Assembly (NCBI RefSeq): GCF_048820895.1
Contig: NZ_JBMERQ010000003.1
Coordinates: 124,001 to 188,000 of the forward strand
From: Cribrihabitans_A neustonicus
GTDB lineage: Bacteria; Pseudomonadota; Alphaproteobacteria; Rhodobacterales; Rhodobacteraceae
Direction of reading: 5' to 3'
Length of the DNA stretch: 64,000 bases
Of this stretch, positions 1-8,413 are shown piece after piece (position 1 is the stretch's first letter; each line of letters starts with the position of its first letter). The notes beneath the pieces were generated by a model. That model did not search any database and had not been told where the DNA came from. It saw only the letters and a program-made list of their open reading frames with translations. Made by a program: the position numbers and the translations under genes.

Positions 1-2505
1 GTCTTTGTCGAGCCTGACCTGCCGATCCTTGTGAACCAGAACATCCCCGTGACCGCGGTGGGCAACGCGCTGGCCACGGCGAACTCGGTCCGGCCTGCGG
101 GCTCCTTAGAAGCCGGCAGCTCGGAAACCCGCATCCACGCGCCGCAGGGCTCGGATTCGGTCTCCGAAATCGCGGGCCTCTCAATTGGCTCGCAGGGCGA
201 GGTGGTCAACGTGATCGACATGGCCAGCGTCCACCGCGGCCGAATTGATAACCCTGATCTGATCATCCGCTATGATGGGACCGAAGCCTTCACGCTTGGC
301 ATCGCAGGGCTTTCGACCGAAAACATTGTCGAGGTGGGCAAGCGCGTCGATGCCCGGCTGGCGGAACTCGACAGCCAGATACCCTATGGCATCGAGCTGA
401 AGCCGATCTACCAGCAGCATGTGGTGGTGGAGGAAGCCTCCAACGACTTTCTGGTAAACCTCGCCATGTCGGTCACCATCGTTGTGGTCGTGCTCGCGGT
501 CTTCATGGGCTGGCGTGCGGCCATCGTCGTGGGCAGCACGCTTTTGCTGACCGTGGTGGGCACGCTGATGTTCATGAACTTATTCTCCATCGAGATGGAA
601 CGGATCTCGCTCGGTGCGCTGATCATCGCGATGGGGATGCTGGTCGACAACGCCATCGTAGTCGCAGAGGGCATGCAGATCGCCATGCTGCGCGGCAAGC
701 CATCGCGTGAAGCGGCGCATGATGCGGCCTCCAAGACGCAAATCCCTCTCCTCGGCGCGACGGTGATCGGGATCATGGCCTTTGCGGGCATTGGACTCAG
801 CCCGGATTCCGCGGGCGAGTTCCTGTTCTCGCTGTTTGCGGTGATCGCGATCTCGCTGCTCTTGAGCTGGCTGCTGGCGCTGACGGTGACGCCGCTTCTG
901 GGGCATTACTTCTTCAAGCAGGGCAGGGAGGGCAGCCAGGACGCTTATGGGGGAATCCTGTTCCGCACCTATGGGAAGCTGCTGCGGCTATCCCTGAAGC
1001 TGCGCTGGCTGGTGGTGGCCGGGCTGGTCGGCGTCACTGCTGCCTGTTTCATCGGCTTCGGTATGGTTAAGCAGCAGTTCTTCCCGAACTCCAATACGCC
1101 CTTGTTCTTCGTGCACTACAAGCTGCCGCAGGGCACCCCGATCCAGACCACGTCGGAGCATTTGAAGGTGTTCGAGGAGTGGCTCGCTAAGCGCGAAGAT
1201 GTGGTCTCGACTGCCAGTTTCGTGGGGCAGGGCGCAACGCGCTTCATGTTGACCTACTCGGCGGAGAAGGCAAACCCCAGCTACGGCCACATGATCATCC
1301 GCACGCCGGGGCTGGAGGCGATCCCGCAGCTGCAGGAGGATCTCGAAGCGTTCGGGCAGGCCCGCTTCCCCGAAGGGGAGTTCCGCACCAAGCGGCTGGT
1401 CTTCGGCCCCGGCGGCGGTGACCCGATCCAGGTGCGTTTCTCCGGCCCCGATCCGGCGGTGCTGCGGCAGCTGGGCGAGGAGGCGATGACGAGGCTGGAA
1501 ACAGCCTCCGACGATATCCTGAGCGTGCGGCATGACTGGCGCGAACAGGAGCTGGTGCTGAAACCGGTCTACGCCACCGACCGCGCCCAGACCGCGGGAG
1601 TCACGCGGGAAAACATCGCCGACACTCTGCAATTCTCCACCGATGGCGTGCGCGCCGGGGTGTTCCGCGAGCGCGACCGGCTGATCCCGATCATCGTCCG
1701 CCGCCCGCGCGACGGGCGCTACAACATCATGGATCAGGTGGTCTATGCGAGCTCGGCCGGGCAGTTCGTGCCGCTGGAGCAGATGATCGACGGTATCGAC
1801 GTGGAGGTTGAGAACACGCTTGTGCACCGCCGCGACCGGGTGCCGACGCTGACCGTGGGCGCTGACATCCCGCCCGATCTGACGGCGGCCACCGTCTTTG
1901 CGCAGGTGCGCGGCAGCATTGAGGAGATGCAGATTCCGCCGGGCTACCGGATGGAATGGGGCGGCGAGCATGAGGATTCGGCAGATGCCAACGCCAGCCT
2001 CGGCAAGCAGCTGCCGGTGACGCTGCTGATCATGGTGCTGATCTCGGTGCTGCTGTTCAACGCGATCCGTCAGCCGGTGATCATTTGGCTGCTGGTGCCG
2101 ATGTCAGTGAATGGCGTGGTGATCGGGCTTCTGGGCACCGGGCTGCCGTTCACCTTCACCGCGCTCCTGGGTCTGCTGAGCCTTTCGGGCATGCTGATCA
2201 AGAATGGCATCGTGCTGGTCGAGGAAATCGACCTGGTGCGCGCCACCGGCACGCCCTTGCGGGAGGCCATCGTGGAAGCGTCGGTTTCGCGTCTGCGGCC
2301 GGTGATGCTGGCGGCAGTGACCACGATCCTTGGCATGGCGCCGCTGCTCACCGATGCCTTCTTTGTGTCGATGGCGGTGACGATCATGGGCGGTCTGGCC
2401 TTTGCCACGGTACTGACGCTGGTGGCAGCGCCGGTGTTCTACCTGATCTTCTTCAGCCGCGACGAGCAGCGCGAGAGGATCCGCGCGGAACCGGTCCCGG
2501 CCTGA
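1..2505 (+). CDS. RND-family efflux pump inner-membrane permease, 5'-truncated by window edge
   Basis: Proton-driven inner-membrane transporter of the resistance-nodulation-division family; such pumps work with a periplasmic adaptor and a TolC-type outer-membrane channel. The frame is open from base 1, so the N-terminus lies upstream. 834 residues are visible against roughly 1,020-1,050 in the family, so about 190-210 are missing. Visible parts are porter-domain sequence, a membrane block with AMGMLVDNAIVVAEG (TM4 region, Asp of the proton relay), a second porter domain, and a C-terminal membrane block with SGMLIKNGIVLVEE carrying the Lys expected in TM10. The family call is firm; the substrate cannot be read. 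A hairpin terminator follows the stop. Confidence 0.93.
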   Translation, partial: VFVEPDLPILVNQNIPVTAVGNALATANSVRPAGSLEAGSSETRIHAPQGSDSVSEIAGLSIGSQGEVVNVIDMASVHRGRIDNPDLIIRYDGTEAFTLGIAGLSTENIVEVGKRVDARLAELDSQIPYGIELKPIYQQHVVVEEASNDFLVNLAMSVTIVVVVLAVFMGWRAAIVVGSTLLLTVVGTLMFMNLFSIEMERISLGALIIAMGMLVDNAIVVAEGMQIAMLRGKPSREAAHDAASKTQIPLLGATVIGIMAFAGIGLSPDSAGEFLFSLFAVIAISLLLSWLLALTVTPLLGHYFFKQGREGSQDAYGGILFRTYGKLLRLSLKLRWLVVAGLVGVTAACFIGFGMVKQQFFPNSNTPLFFVHYKLPQGTPIQTTSEHLKVFEEWLAKREDVVSTASFVGQGATRFMLTYSAEKANPSYGHMIIRTPGLEAIPQLQEDLEAFGQARFPEGEFRTKRLVFGPGGGDPIQVRFSGPDPAVLRQLGEEAMTRLETASDDILSVRHDWREQELVLKPVYATDRAQTAGVTRENIADTLQFSTDGVRAGVFRERDRLIPIIVRRPRDGRYNIMDQVVYASSAGQFVPLEQMIDGIDVEVENTLVHRRDRVPTLTVGADIPPDLTAATVFAQVRGSIEEMQIPPGYRMEWGGEHEDSADANASLGKQLPVTLLIMVLISVLLFNAIRQPVIIWLLVPMSVNGVVIGLLGTGLPFTFTALLGLLSLSGMLIKNGIVLVEEIDLVRATGTPLREAIVEASVSRLRPVMLAAVTTILGMAPLLTDAFFVSMAVTIMGGLAFATVLTLVAAPVFYLIFFSRDEQRERIRAEPVPA

Positions 2506-2550
2506 CGCCGGGGCTGGCCGCCGGACTGCCGGCCGAATGGGAGGACAATA

Positions 2551-2577
2551 AAACCCCGCCGGACCGGCGGGGCTTTT
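2551..2577. terminator. Bidirectional hairpin terminator between convergent genes
   Basis: Perfect 9-bp inverted repeat CCCCGCCGG/CCGGCGGGG with an A-rich left flank and TTTT on the right. It can end the RND gene on the plus strand and the small lipoprotein gene arriving on the minus strand. Confidence 0.85.
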
Positions 2578-2583
2578 CCCATG

Positions 2584-2658
2584 TCAGATCAGCGGGATCA
2601 GCGGTATGCCGCAGGCGCTGAGGGTCAGAAGCCCGAGGAGGGGGAGGATGATGCGCAT
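2584..2658 (-). CDS. 24-residue putative lipoprotein
   Basis: Very short gene below usual annotation cut-offs. The product starts MRIILPLLGLL and has a lipobox LTLSAC with the acylated Cys at residue 16; the mature part would be only nine hydrophobic residues (CGIPLIPLI). A strong Shine-Dalgarno AAGGAG sits about 6 nt before the ATG, and the gene ends just before the shared terminator at 2551-2577. The combination of ribosome site, signal and terminator supports a real gene. Inference: an entericidin-like or membrane-anchored micropeptide; I cannot assign a function. It lies between the RND pump gene and the Fur-box gene. Confidence 0.6.
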   Translation of the reverse strand: MRIILPLLGLLTLSACGIPLIPLI

Positions 2659-2726
2659 GATGCGCTCCTTTTTGGTGCTCGTTTCCGGCGACAGTGCCGT
2701 GGCGCGGCCGGGCTTGCAATCCGCGG

Positions 2727-3428
2727 TTATGAAAAGTTTTCGCGGCTTTGTCCCCGTCCCTCTCCCTGCCGCCCGGACCGGGGCGGCGCCGGCCGGTCGG
2801 CGCCGCCGCTGAAGCCGGACTGCGGGACCAGCGCAAAGCTGCCCGCCGCTGCCAGCATGACGGCGAGGAGGACAGCAATCAGGCTCAGATAGGCCAGCAG
2901 GATCGTCACCGCGGGCACGCTGTTATTGAGCTGCCAGAACACGCCGAGCGCGACGGGCATGTACCACGACACCACCGAAACCGCACCCGAGGCTAGAAAG
3001 CAGCAGCGCAGCCATGGCGTGGTGCCTTCGAACAGGGAACGTCCGGTCTGCCGCTGCAGGAATGGCAGGACCACCAGATGAATGACGCCGCCGTTGAGGG
3101 TCAGGACCGCAACGATCAGGAGCTTTGCATGCACTTTGGGGTTTGCGAGTTTTGCGGGCTCATTCAGGGCATAAAGGATCAGGAAGCCCGCGCCGGTAAG
3201 CCAGAGGAGCTTCAGTCCCGCGCCGATGACCTTGGAGGCAAAGACCGCGAAGGCGGCTGTGTCCGGCGTCACCTGGCGCAACACGGCGAAGCGCAGCAGC
3301 ATCAGGTCCAGAAGCGTCGCGCCGCCGAGCCCGGCCGCAAGCCCGACGAAATGAAAGAACCGCAATGCACTCATTGCGCTGGAGGCGGGGTTGCTCTGTA
3401 AGAGGTCGGAAAGAACAGTCGGAAACAT
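2727..3428 (-). CDS. Five-TM membrane protein of unknown function, likely iron-regulated
   Basis: About 233 residues with five predicted hydrophobic segments. Landmarks are FFHFVGLAAGLGGATLLDLM near the N-terminus, KLLWLTGAGFLILYAL, VAVLTLNGGVIHLVVLPFL, and a last helix rich in Leu/Ala/Val; the C-terminal tail is polar (Arg, Gly, Pro). I do not recognise the family. Earlier in-frame starts (ATG at 3479, TTG at 3503) fall in or next to the promoter and Fur box, so I chose ATG 3428 (MFPTVLSDLL). No enzyme motif is visible. A role in iron or haem handling is inference from the promoter alone. Confidence 0.6.
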   Translation of the reverse strand: MFPTVLSDLLQSNPASSAMSALRFFHFVGLAAGLGGATLLDLMLLRFAVLRQVTPDTAAFAVFASKVIGAGLKLLWLTGAGFLILYALNEPAKLANPKVHAKLLIVAVLTLNGGVIHLVVLPFLQRQTGRSLFEGTTPWLRCCFLASGAVSVVSWYMPVALGVFWQLNNSVPAVTILLAYLSLIAVLLAVMLAAAGSFALVPQSGFSGGADRPAPPRSGRQGEGRGQSRENFS

Positions 3429-3481
3429 CGGAGGCCCTTGGTATGTCTCTGCGGCATTGGGCGCAGGTTGGTTTGACATAC

Positions 3482-3510
3482 TGATAATGAGAATCATTCG
3501 CAATAATCAA
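3482..3510 (-). promoter_or_regulatory. Promoter overlapped by a Fur-type iron box
   Basis: On the minus strand TTGATT-N17-TTATCA resembles a -35/-10 pair. The 19 bases at 3483-3501 match the classical Fur-box consensus at 16 positions (core GATAATGAGAATCATT). The box covers the spacer and -10, the expected place for repression. In alphaproteobacteria the regulator could be Fur, Mur or Irr; sequence alone cannot say. Confidence 0.65.
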
Positions 3511-3587
3511 GTGAAATGATTCCTGCTGTGGCAGCCCGCGCCCGGCGGTGTGCGCCGGCCGGGCGCTGCCTGGCGCAGCACCGCATA

Positions 3588-3618
3588 ATAAGCCCCGGGC
3601 ACCAGCCCGGGGCTTTTC
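3588..3618. terminator. Hairpin terminator downstream of carB
   Basis: Perfect 10-bp stem AGCCCCGGGC/GCCCGGGGCT with loop ACCA. A T-run follows on the plus strand, and TATTAT follows on the minus strand, the direction of carB. Confidence 0.75.
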
Positions 3619-3645
3619 CTGGTTCTCCTACCTGCGGGGAGGGGC

Positions 3646-6600
3646 TCAACCCTGCAGAGATTTCACCTCGATCTCACCCTCGGCCTGCGCCTTGATTGCG
3701 CGCGCGGCGGCGTTGGCGCCGGCGGCGGTGGTGAAATAGGGGATCTTGTCATAAAGCGCGACCGAGCGCATTTCCTTGCTGTCCTCGACCGCCTGCGACC
3801 CCTCGGTGGTGTTCATCAGGAGCTGCACCGTGCCGTCCTTCAGCATGTCCACCACATGCGGCCGGCCCTCATAGACCTTGTTGACAAGCTCGCACGGCAC
3901 GCCCTGGCCCTCGAGCCAGGCCTGGGTGCCGCGGGTGGCGACCAGGGTGAAGCCCTGTTCCACCAGGATCTGCGCCGCTTCCAGCATCAGCCGGCCCTTG
4001 TCGGCGTCCTTGATCGAAATGAAGGCGCGGCCTTCGGAAGGCAGCACCATGCCCGCACCCATCTGCGCCTTCAGGAAGGCGCGGGCAAAGGAGCGGTCCC
4101 AGCCCATCACTTCACCGGTGGAGCGCATTTCCGGGCCCAGGATGGTGTCGACACCCGGGAAGCGGGCGAAGGGCAGCACCGCCTCCTTGACCGAGAACCA
4201 CGGCATATCGGGGTCCGCCAGCGTCATCGGATCTGCGATCGGGGTGTTCACGTCATAACCCGCATCCGGCCCGTAGGGCGGGCGTTTGGGGAAGTTCGAC
4301 AGCGGCTCGCCCGCCATCACCCGCGCGGCAATGGAGGCAATGGCGCTGTCGGTGGCCTTGGCGACAAAGGGCACGGTGCGCGAGGCGCGCGGGTTGACCT
4401 CGATCAGGAAGACTTCTTCCTTGCCCTCGTCGTTTGCCTTGATCGCGAACTGCACATTCATCAGGCCGACGACGTTCAGCGCCTTGGCCAGCGCCCGGGT
4501 CTGTTCCTTGATCTCCGCGATGATGGCGGCGTCCAGCGAGTAGGGCGGCAGCGAGCAGGCGCTGTCGCCAGAGTGCACGCCGGCTTCTTCGATGTGCTGC
4601 ATGATTCCCGCAACATGCACATCGGTGCCGTCGCAGATCGCATCCACATCCAGTTCCACCGCACCGGCCAGGTAGCTGTCGAGAAGCACCGGGCTGTCGC
4701 CGGAGACCACCACGGCCTCGCTGATGTAGCGCTTGAGGTGATCCATGTCGCGCACGATTTCCATCGCCCGGCCGCCCAGCACGTAGGAGGGGCGGATCAC
4801 CAGCGGGAAGCCGATGTCTTCGGCAATCGCCAGCGCCTGTTCATCGGTGGAGGCAATGCCGTTCTTCGGCTGCTTCAGCCCCAGCTTGTTGACCAGGTCC
4901 TGGAACCGCTCGCGGTCCTCCGCCAGGTCGATGGCGTCGGGGGAGGTGCCGAGGATCGGGATGCCTTCGGCCTGCAGCGCATCGGCGAGCTTCAGCGGGG
5001 TCTGGCCGCCAAACTGCACGATGACGCCGTGCAGGGTGCCGTTCTGCTGCTCGGCGCGCAGGATCTCCATCACGTGCTCGAAGGTGAGCGGCTCGAAATA
5101 CAGCCGGTCGGAGGTGTCATAGTCGGTCGACACCGTTTCCGGGTTGCAGTTGATCATGATGGTCTCGTAGCCCGCGTCGGTCAGCGCGAAACAGGCGTGG
5201 CAGCAGCAGTAGTCGAACTCGATACCCTGGCCGATCCGGTTCGGGCCGCCGCCGAGGATCACCACCTTCTTGCGGTCCGAGGGGCGCGATTCGCATTCCA
5301 CCTCGCCAAAAGCCGGTGCCTCGTAGGTGGAGTACATGTAGGGGGTCTGCGCTTCGAACTCGGCGGCGCAGGTGTCGATCCGCTTGAACACCGCATTAAC
5401 GCCGAGGTTCTGGCGGGCGCGGCGCACGTTGTCCTCGTCCCGGCCGGTGAGCTTGCCGAGGCGGGCATCGGTGAAGCCCAGCATCTTCAGGGCGCGCAGG
5501 CCATCCTCGCGCATCGGCAAGCCGTTCTTGCGGATCTCGGCTTCGGCCTCGACGATCTCGCGGATGCGGGCGAGGAACCATGGGTCGTACTTGGTGACGG
5601 CGTGGATTTCGTCATCGCTCAGGCCGTGGCGCATGGCTTGCGCGATGGTGCGCATCCGGTCCGGGGTCTGTCGGCTGATCGCCTTGATCACGGCGGCTTT
5701 GTCCTCCGCACCGACGGCCTCCCAATGGCCCACGCTCACGCCGGGGATGGTCACCTCATCAAAGCCGGTCAGGCCGGATTCCATCGACGCCAGCGCCTTT
5801 TGCAGGCTTTCGTGGATGGTGCGGCCAATCGCCATCGCTTCGCCCACCGACTTCATCGCGGTGGTGAGGTAGGGCTCGGCGCCGGGGAATTTCTCGAAAG
5901 CGAATTTCGGGATCTTGGTGACCACATAGTCGATCGACGGCTCGAAGGACGCGGGCGTCACCTTGGTAATGTCGTTGTCCAGCTCATCGAGCGTGTAGCC
6001 AACCGCCAGCTTGGCGGCGATTTTGGCGATCGGGAAGCCGGTTGCCTTGGACGCCAGCGCCGAGGAGCGGCTGACGCGCGGGTTCATCTCGATCACCACC
6101 ATGCGGCCGTCGGCCGGGTTCACCGCCCATTGCACGTTGGAGCCGCCGGTCTCCACCCCGATCTCGCGCAGGACCGCGATCGAGGCGGTGCGCATCATCT
6201 GGTATTCCTTGTCGGTGAGCGTCAGCGCAGGCGCCACGGTGATCGAATCGCCGGTATGCACGCCCATCGGATCGATGTTCTCGATCGAGCAGACGATGAT
6301 CGCGTTGTCCGCCTTGTCGCGGACCACTTCCATCTCGTATTCCTTCCAGCCCAGCAGGCTCTCGTCCACCAGGATCTGGTTCACCGGCGAGGCATCCATG
6401 CCCGAGCGGCAGAAGTGGATGTAGTCCTCGCGGTTGTAGGCCACACCGCCGCCGGTGCCGCCAAGGGTGAAGGCCGGGCGGATGATCGCGGGCAGGCCGA
6501 TATTTTCCAGCTCTGCCAGGGCCATTTGAACACCCGCCTCCAGATCAGCGCTGCCGTTGGCCTTCTTCGGCGCGGTGACGATGGTAGCGCGCGGGTTCTC

Positions 6601-7023
6601 CAGCCCCAGCCGGTCCATCGCCTCGCGGAACAGCTTGCGGTCCTCGGCCATCTCGATGGCCTCGCGCTTGGCGCCGATCATCTCGACGCCGAATTTCTCC
6701 AGCACGCCCATCTCTTCCAGCGCCAGCGAGGTGTTGAGCCCGGTCTGCCCGCCCATCGTCGGCAAGAGCGCGTCCGGGCGCTCTTTCTCGATGATCTTGG
6801 CGACGGCTTCGGGGGTGATCGGCTCGATGTAGGTGGCGTCGGCCAGGCCCGGATCGGTCATGATGGTGGCCGGGTTGGAGTTCACCAGAATGACCCGGTA
6901 GCCTTCCTCGCGCAGCGCCTTGCAGGCCTGGGCGCCAGAGTAGTCGAATTCGCAGGCCTGGCCGATCACGATCGGCCCCGCTCCAATGATCATGATCGAC
7001 TGGATGTCCGTTCTTTTAGGCAT
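3646..7023 (-). CDS. carB: Carbamoyl-phosphate synthase large subunit
   Basis: Cytoplasmic enzyme that makes carbamoyl phosphate from bicarbonate, ATP and ammonia supplied by CarA; the product feeds pyrimidine and arginine synthesis. The 1,125-residue length fits the roseobacterial family. The two homologous halves are visible: the first with GAGPIVIGQACEFDYSG near the N-terminus, the second with GGGPNRIGQGIEFDYCC, each followed by an ATP-grasp region, then a C-terminal MGS-like allosteric domain. Start chosen at ATG 7023 (MPKRTDIQS) with GAAGGA upstream; longer in-frame versions are unlike the family. carA is not in the window. Transcribed divergently from pabB. Confidence 0.98.
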   Translation of the reverse strand: MPKRTDIQSIMIIGAGPIVIGQACEFDYSGAQACKALREEGYRVILVNSNPATIMTDPGLADATYIEPITPEAVAKIIEKERPDALLPTMGGQTGLNTSLALEEMGVLEKFGVEMIGAKREAIEMAEDRKLFREAMDRLGLENPRATIVTAPKKANGSADLEAGVQMALAELENIGLPAIIRPAFTLGGTGGGVAYNREDYIHFCRSGMDASPVNQILVDESLLGWKEYEMEVVRDKADNAIIVCSIENIDPMGVHTGDSITVAPALTLTDKEYQMMRTASIAVLREIGVETGGSNVQWAVNPADGRMVVIEMNPRVSRSSALASKATGFPIAKIAAKLAVGYTLDELDNDITKVTPASFEPSIDYVVTKIPKFAFEKFPGAEPYLTTAMKSVGEAMAIGRTIHESLQKALASMESGLTGFDEVTIPGVSVGHWEAVGAEDKAAVIKAISRQTPDRMRTIAQAMRHGLSDDEIHAVTKYDPWFLARIREIVEAEAEIRKNGLPMREDGLRALKMLGFTDARLGKLTGRDEDNVRRARQNLGVNAVFKRIDTCAAEFEAQTPYMYSTYEAPAFGEVECESRPSDRKKVVILGGGPNRIGQGIEFDYCCCHACFALTDAGYETIMINCNPETVSTDYDTSDRLYFEPLTFEHVMEILRAEQQNGTLHGVIVQFGGQTPLKLADALQAEGIPILGTSPDAIDLAEDRERFQDLVNKLGLKQPKNGIASTDEQALAIAEDIGFPLVIRPSYVLGGRAMEIVRDMDHLKRYISEAVVVSGDSPVLLDSYLAGAVELDVDAICDGTDVHVAGIMQHIEEAGVHSGDSACSLPPYSLDAAIIAEIKEQTRALAKALNVVGLMNVQFAIKANDEGKEEVFLIEVNPRASRTVPFVAKATDSAIASIAARVMAGEPLSNFPKRPPYGPDAGYDVNTPIADPMTLADPDMPWFSVKEAVLPFARFPGVDTILGPEMRSTGEVMGWDRSFARAFLKAQMGAGMVLPSEGRAFISIKDADKGRLMLEAAQILVEQGFTLVATRGTQAWLEGQGVPCELVNKVYEGRPHVVDMLKDGTVQLLMNTTEGSQAVEDSKEMRSVALYDKIPYFTTAAGANAAARAIKAQAEGEIEVKSLQG

Positions 7024-7108
7024 GGCCGTGTTCCTTCGATTGCGCGCGCTGCTGACGTGGACGGGTATCGTGACTTCGGGACGCGGGCGGGCGCCCAAAT
7101 TGTCCTGC

Positions 7109-7136
7109 TTTATAGGGATGGGCGCGAAAGGTTCAA
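7109..7136 (-). promoter_or_regulatory. Putative carB promoter
   Basis: Minus strand TTGAAC-N16-TATAAA, a good sigma-70 match, about 85 bases upstream of the carB start codon. No leader ORF or obvious attenuator is seen between it and carB. Confidence 0.55.
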
Positions 7137-7180
7137 GGGGGATCGGAAACGGCTCCGGAAATGCCGCTTCGCCCCCTTTT

Positions 7181-7195
7181 GTTCGCAATGCGAAC
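7181..7195. promoter_or_regulatory. Perfect palindrome upstream of pabB, possible operator
   Basis: GTTCGCA-A-TGCGAAC is a perfect 7-bp inverted repeat with one central base. It sits immediately before a -10-like TATACC (7199-7204) and ahead of the pabB start, so it could be a repressor site. The regulator is unknown. It is not the alphaproteobacterial LexA box, which needs direct GTTC-N7-GTTC. Confidence 0.45.
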
Positions 7196-7231
7196 GGGTA
7201 TACCTCCGTCCTGGAAGTTATGGAGGTGGCG

Positions 7232-8413
7232 GTGCGGATTCGTTTTGACCATGGGCCGGCAGGGCCGGGCACACGTTTCAGCCAGCCGCTGCGCCTGATC
7301 CGCGCGGCGGAGCCGCGGGAGGTGCCCGGCGCGCTGGCCGCTATGGATACGGCGCGTGCCGAGGGTTACTGGCTGGCGGGCTATGCCACCTACGAGCTGG
7401 GATACGTGCTGGAGCCGAAGCTGGCAGGGCTGATGCCCGATAAGCGCCGGTTGCCGTTGTTGTGCTTCGGAGTCTATGCGGAGCCGCAGCCTGCCAGTGA
7501 GAACTGCAGCCCCCGCCTGCAGAAGGGCGCCGCAGCGCTGGAGCAGCTCACCCCCCGCTGGAGCCAGGACCGCTATGCCGAAGCCTTTGCCGAGGTGAAC
7601 CGTTATATCGGCAGGGGCGACATCTATCAGGCCAACCTGACCTTCCCGATTGATGCCAAGGCCCATGGCTCTGCCGAAGCGCTTTACGCAGCACTGCAGG
7701 CAAAGCAGGCCGTCGGCCATGGCGCGCTGATCGAGCAGGAGGACCTGCCCGACATCCTGTCGCGTTCGCCGGAACTGTTCTTCCGCACCGCTGCCGGGGG
7801 CCGGATCGAGACCCGCCCCATGAAGGGCACTCAGCCGCGCAGCTCTGATCCGGCAGAGGACGCCCGCCGCCGCGACTTCCTGCGCCAGGACGAAAAGAAC
7901 CGTGCCGAGAACCTGATGATCGTGGACCTGCTGCGCAACGACATCAGCCGGGTGGCTGAGACCGGCTCGGTTCAGGTGCCGGAACTGTTTGCGGTGGAAA
8001 GCTACGCTACCGTGCATCAGATGGTCTCACGGGTGGCAGCGCGGCTGCGGCCGGGGATTGGCCTCGCGGAGATTTTTGCCGCCCTGTTCCCCTGCGGGTC
8101 GATTACGGGCGCGCCCAAGATCCGGGCGATGCAGATCCTCGCGGAGCTCGAGCCCTGGCCCCGGGAAGTCTACTGCGGCAGCATCGGCTGGGCCGCGCCG
8201 GACGGCGCGTCGGAATTCAACGTGGCAATCCGCACTCTGATGCTGGACAAGGGCCGCGCCACGCTGAACGTTGGCGGCGGGGTGGTCTGGGACAGCACCG
8301 CCGCATCGGAATATGAGGAGGCGCTATGGAAAGCCCGCTTTGCCGAAGCGACAGCCGGAGCCGGGACACCGGCCTCAGCGATGCCGCCGCCGCCGATCCA
8401 GCTTTCCGCCTGA
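7232..8413 (+). CDS. pabB: Aminodeoxychorismate synthase component I (PabB-like)
   Basis: Chorismate-binding enzyme that adds ammonia to chorismate to give 4-amino-4-deoxychorismate for p-aminobenzoate and folate. 393 residues. Visible family motifs are SRSPELFFR, IETRPMKGTQPR, NLMIVDLLRNDI, YATVHQMVS and the C-terminal CGSITGAPKIRAMQILAELE. GTG 7232 is preferred because GGAGG lies 5 bases upstream; ATG 7220 is the alternative. There is no fused glutaminase domain, so PabA must come from elsewhere. It overlaps the following pabC-like gene by 88 bases, implying one transcript. Anthranilate synthase is less likely given the neighbour and the short N-terminus. Confidence 0.9.
   Translation: MRIRFDHGPAGPGTRFSQPLRLIRAAEPREVPGALAAMDTARAEGYWLAGYATYELGYVLEPKLAGLMPDKRRLPLLCFGVYAEPQPASENCSPRLQKGAAALEQLTPRWSQDRYAEAFAEVNRYIGRGDIYQANLTFPIDAKAHGSAEALYAALQAKQAVGHGALIEQEDLPDILSRSPELFFRTAAGGRIETRPMKGTQPRSSDPAEDARRRDFLRQDEKNRAENLMIVDLLRNDISRVAETGSVQVPELFAVESYATVHQMVSRVAARLRPGIGLAEIFAALFPCGSITGAPKIRAMQILAELEPWPREVYCGSIGWAAPDGASEFNVAIRTLMLDKGRATLNVGGGVVWDSTAASEYEEALWKARFAEATAGAGTPASAMPPPPIQLSA

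Noticed and set aside
7181..7195. LexA box upstream of pabB
   Set aside because: The alphaproteobacterial LexA site is a direct repeat GTTC-N7-GTTC; here the second half is GAAC, an inverted repeat, so another regulator is more likely.
3856..7248. A 1,130-codon open frame opposite carB
   Set aside because: It is His/Arg/Gly-rich, lacks family resemblance and mirrors carB codon by codon; high third-position GC leaves antisense frames open. The carB protein is unambiguous.
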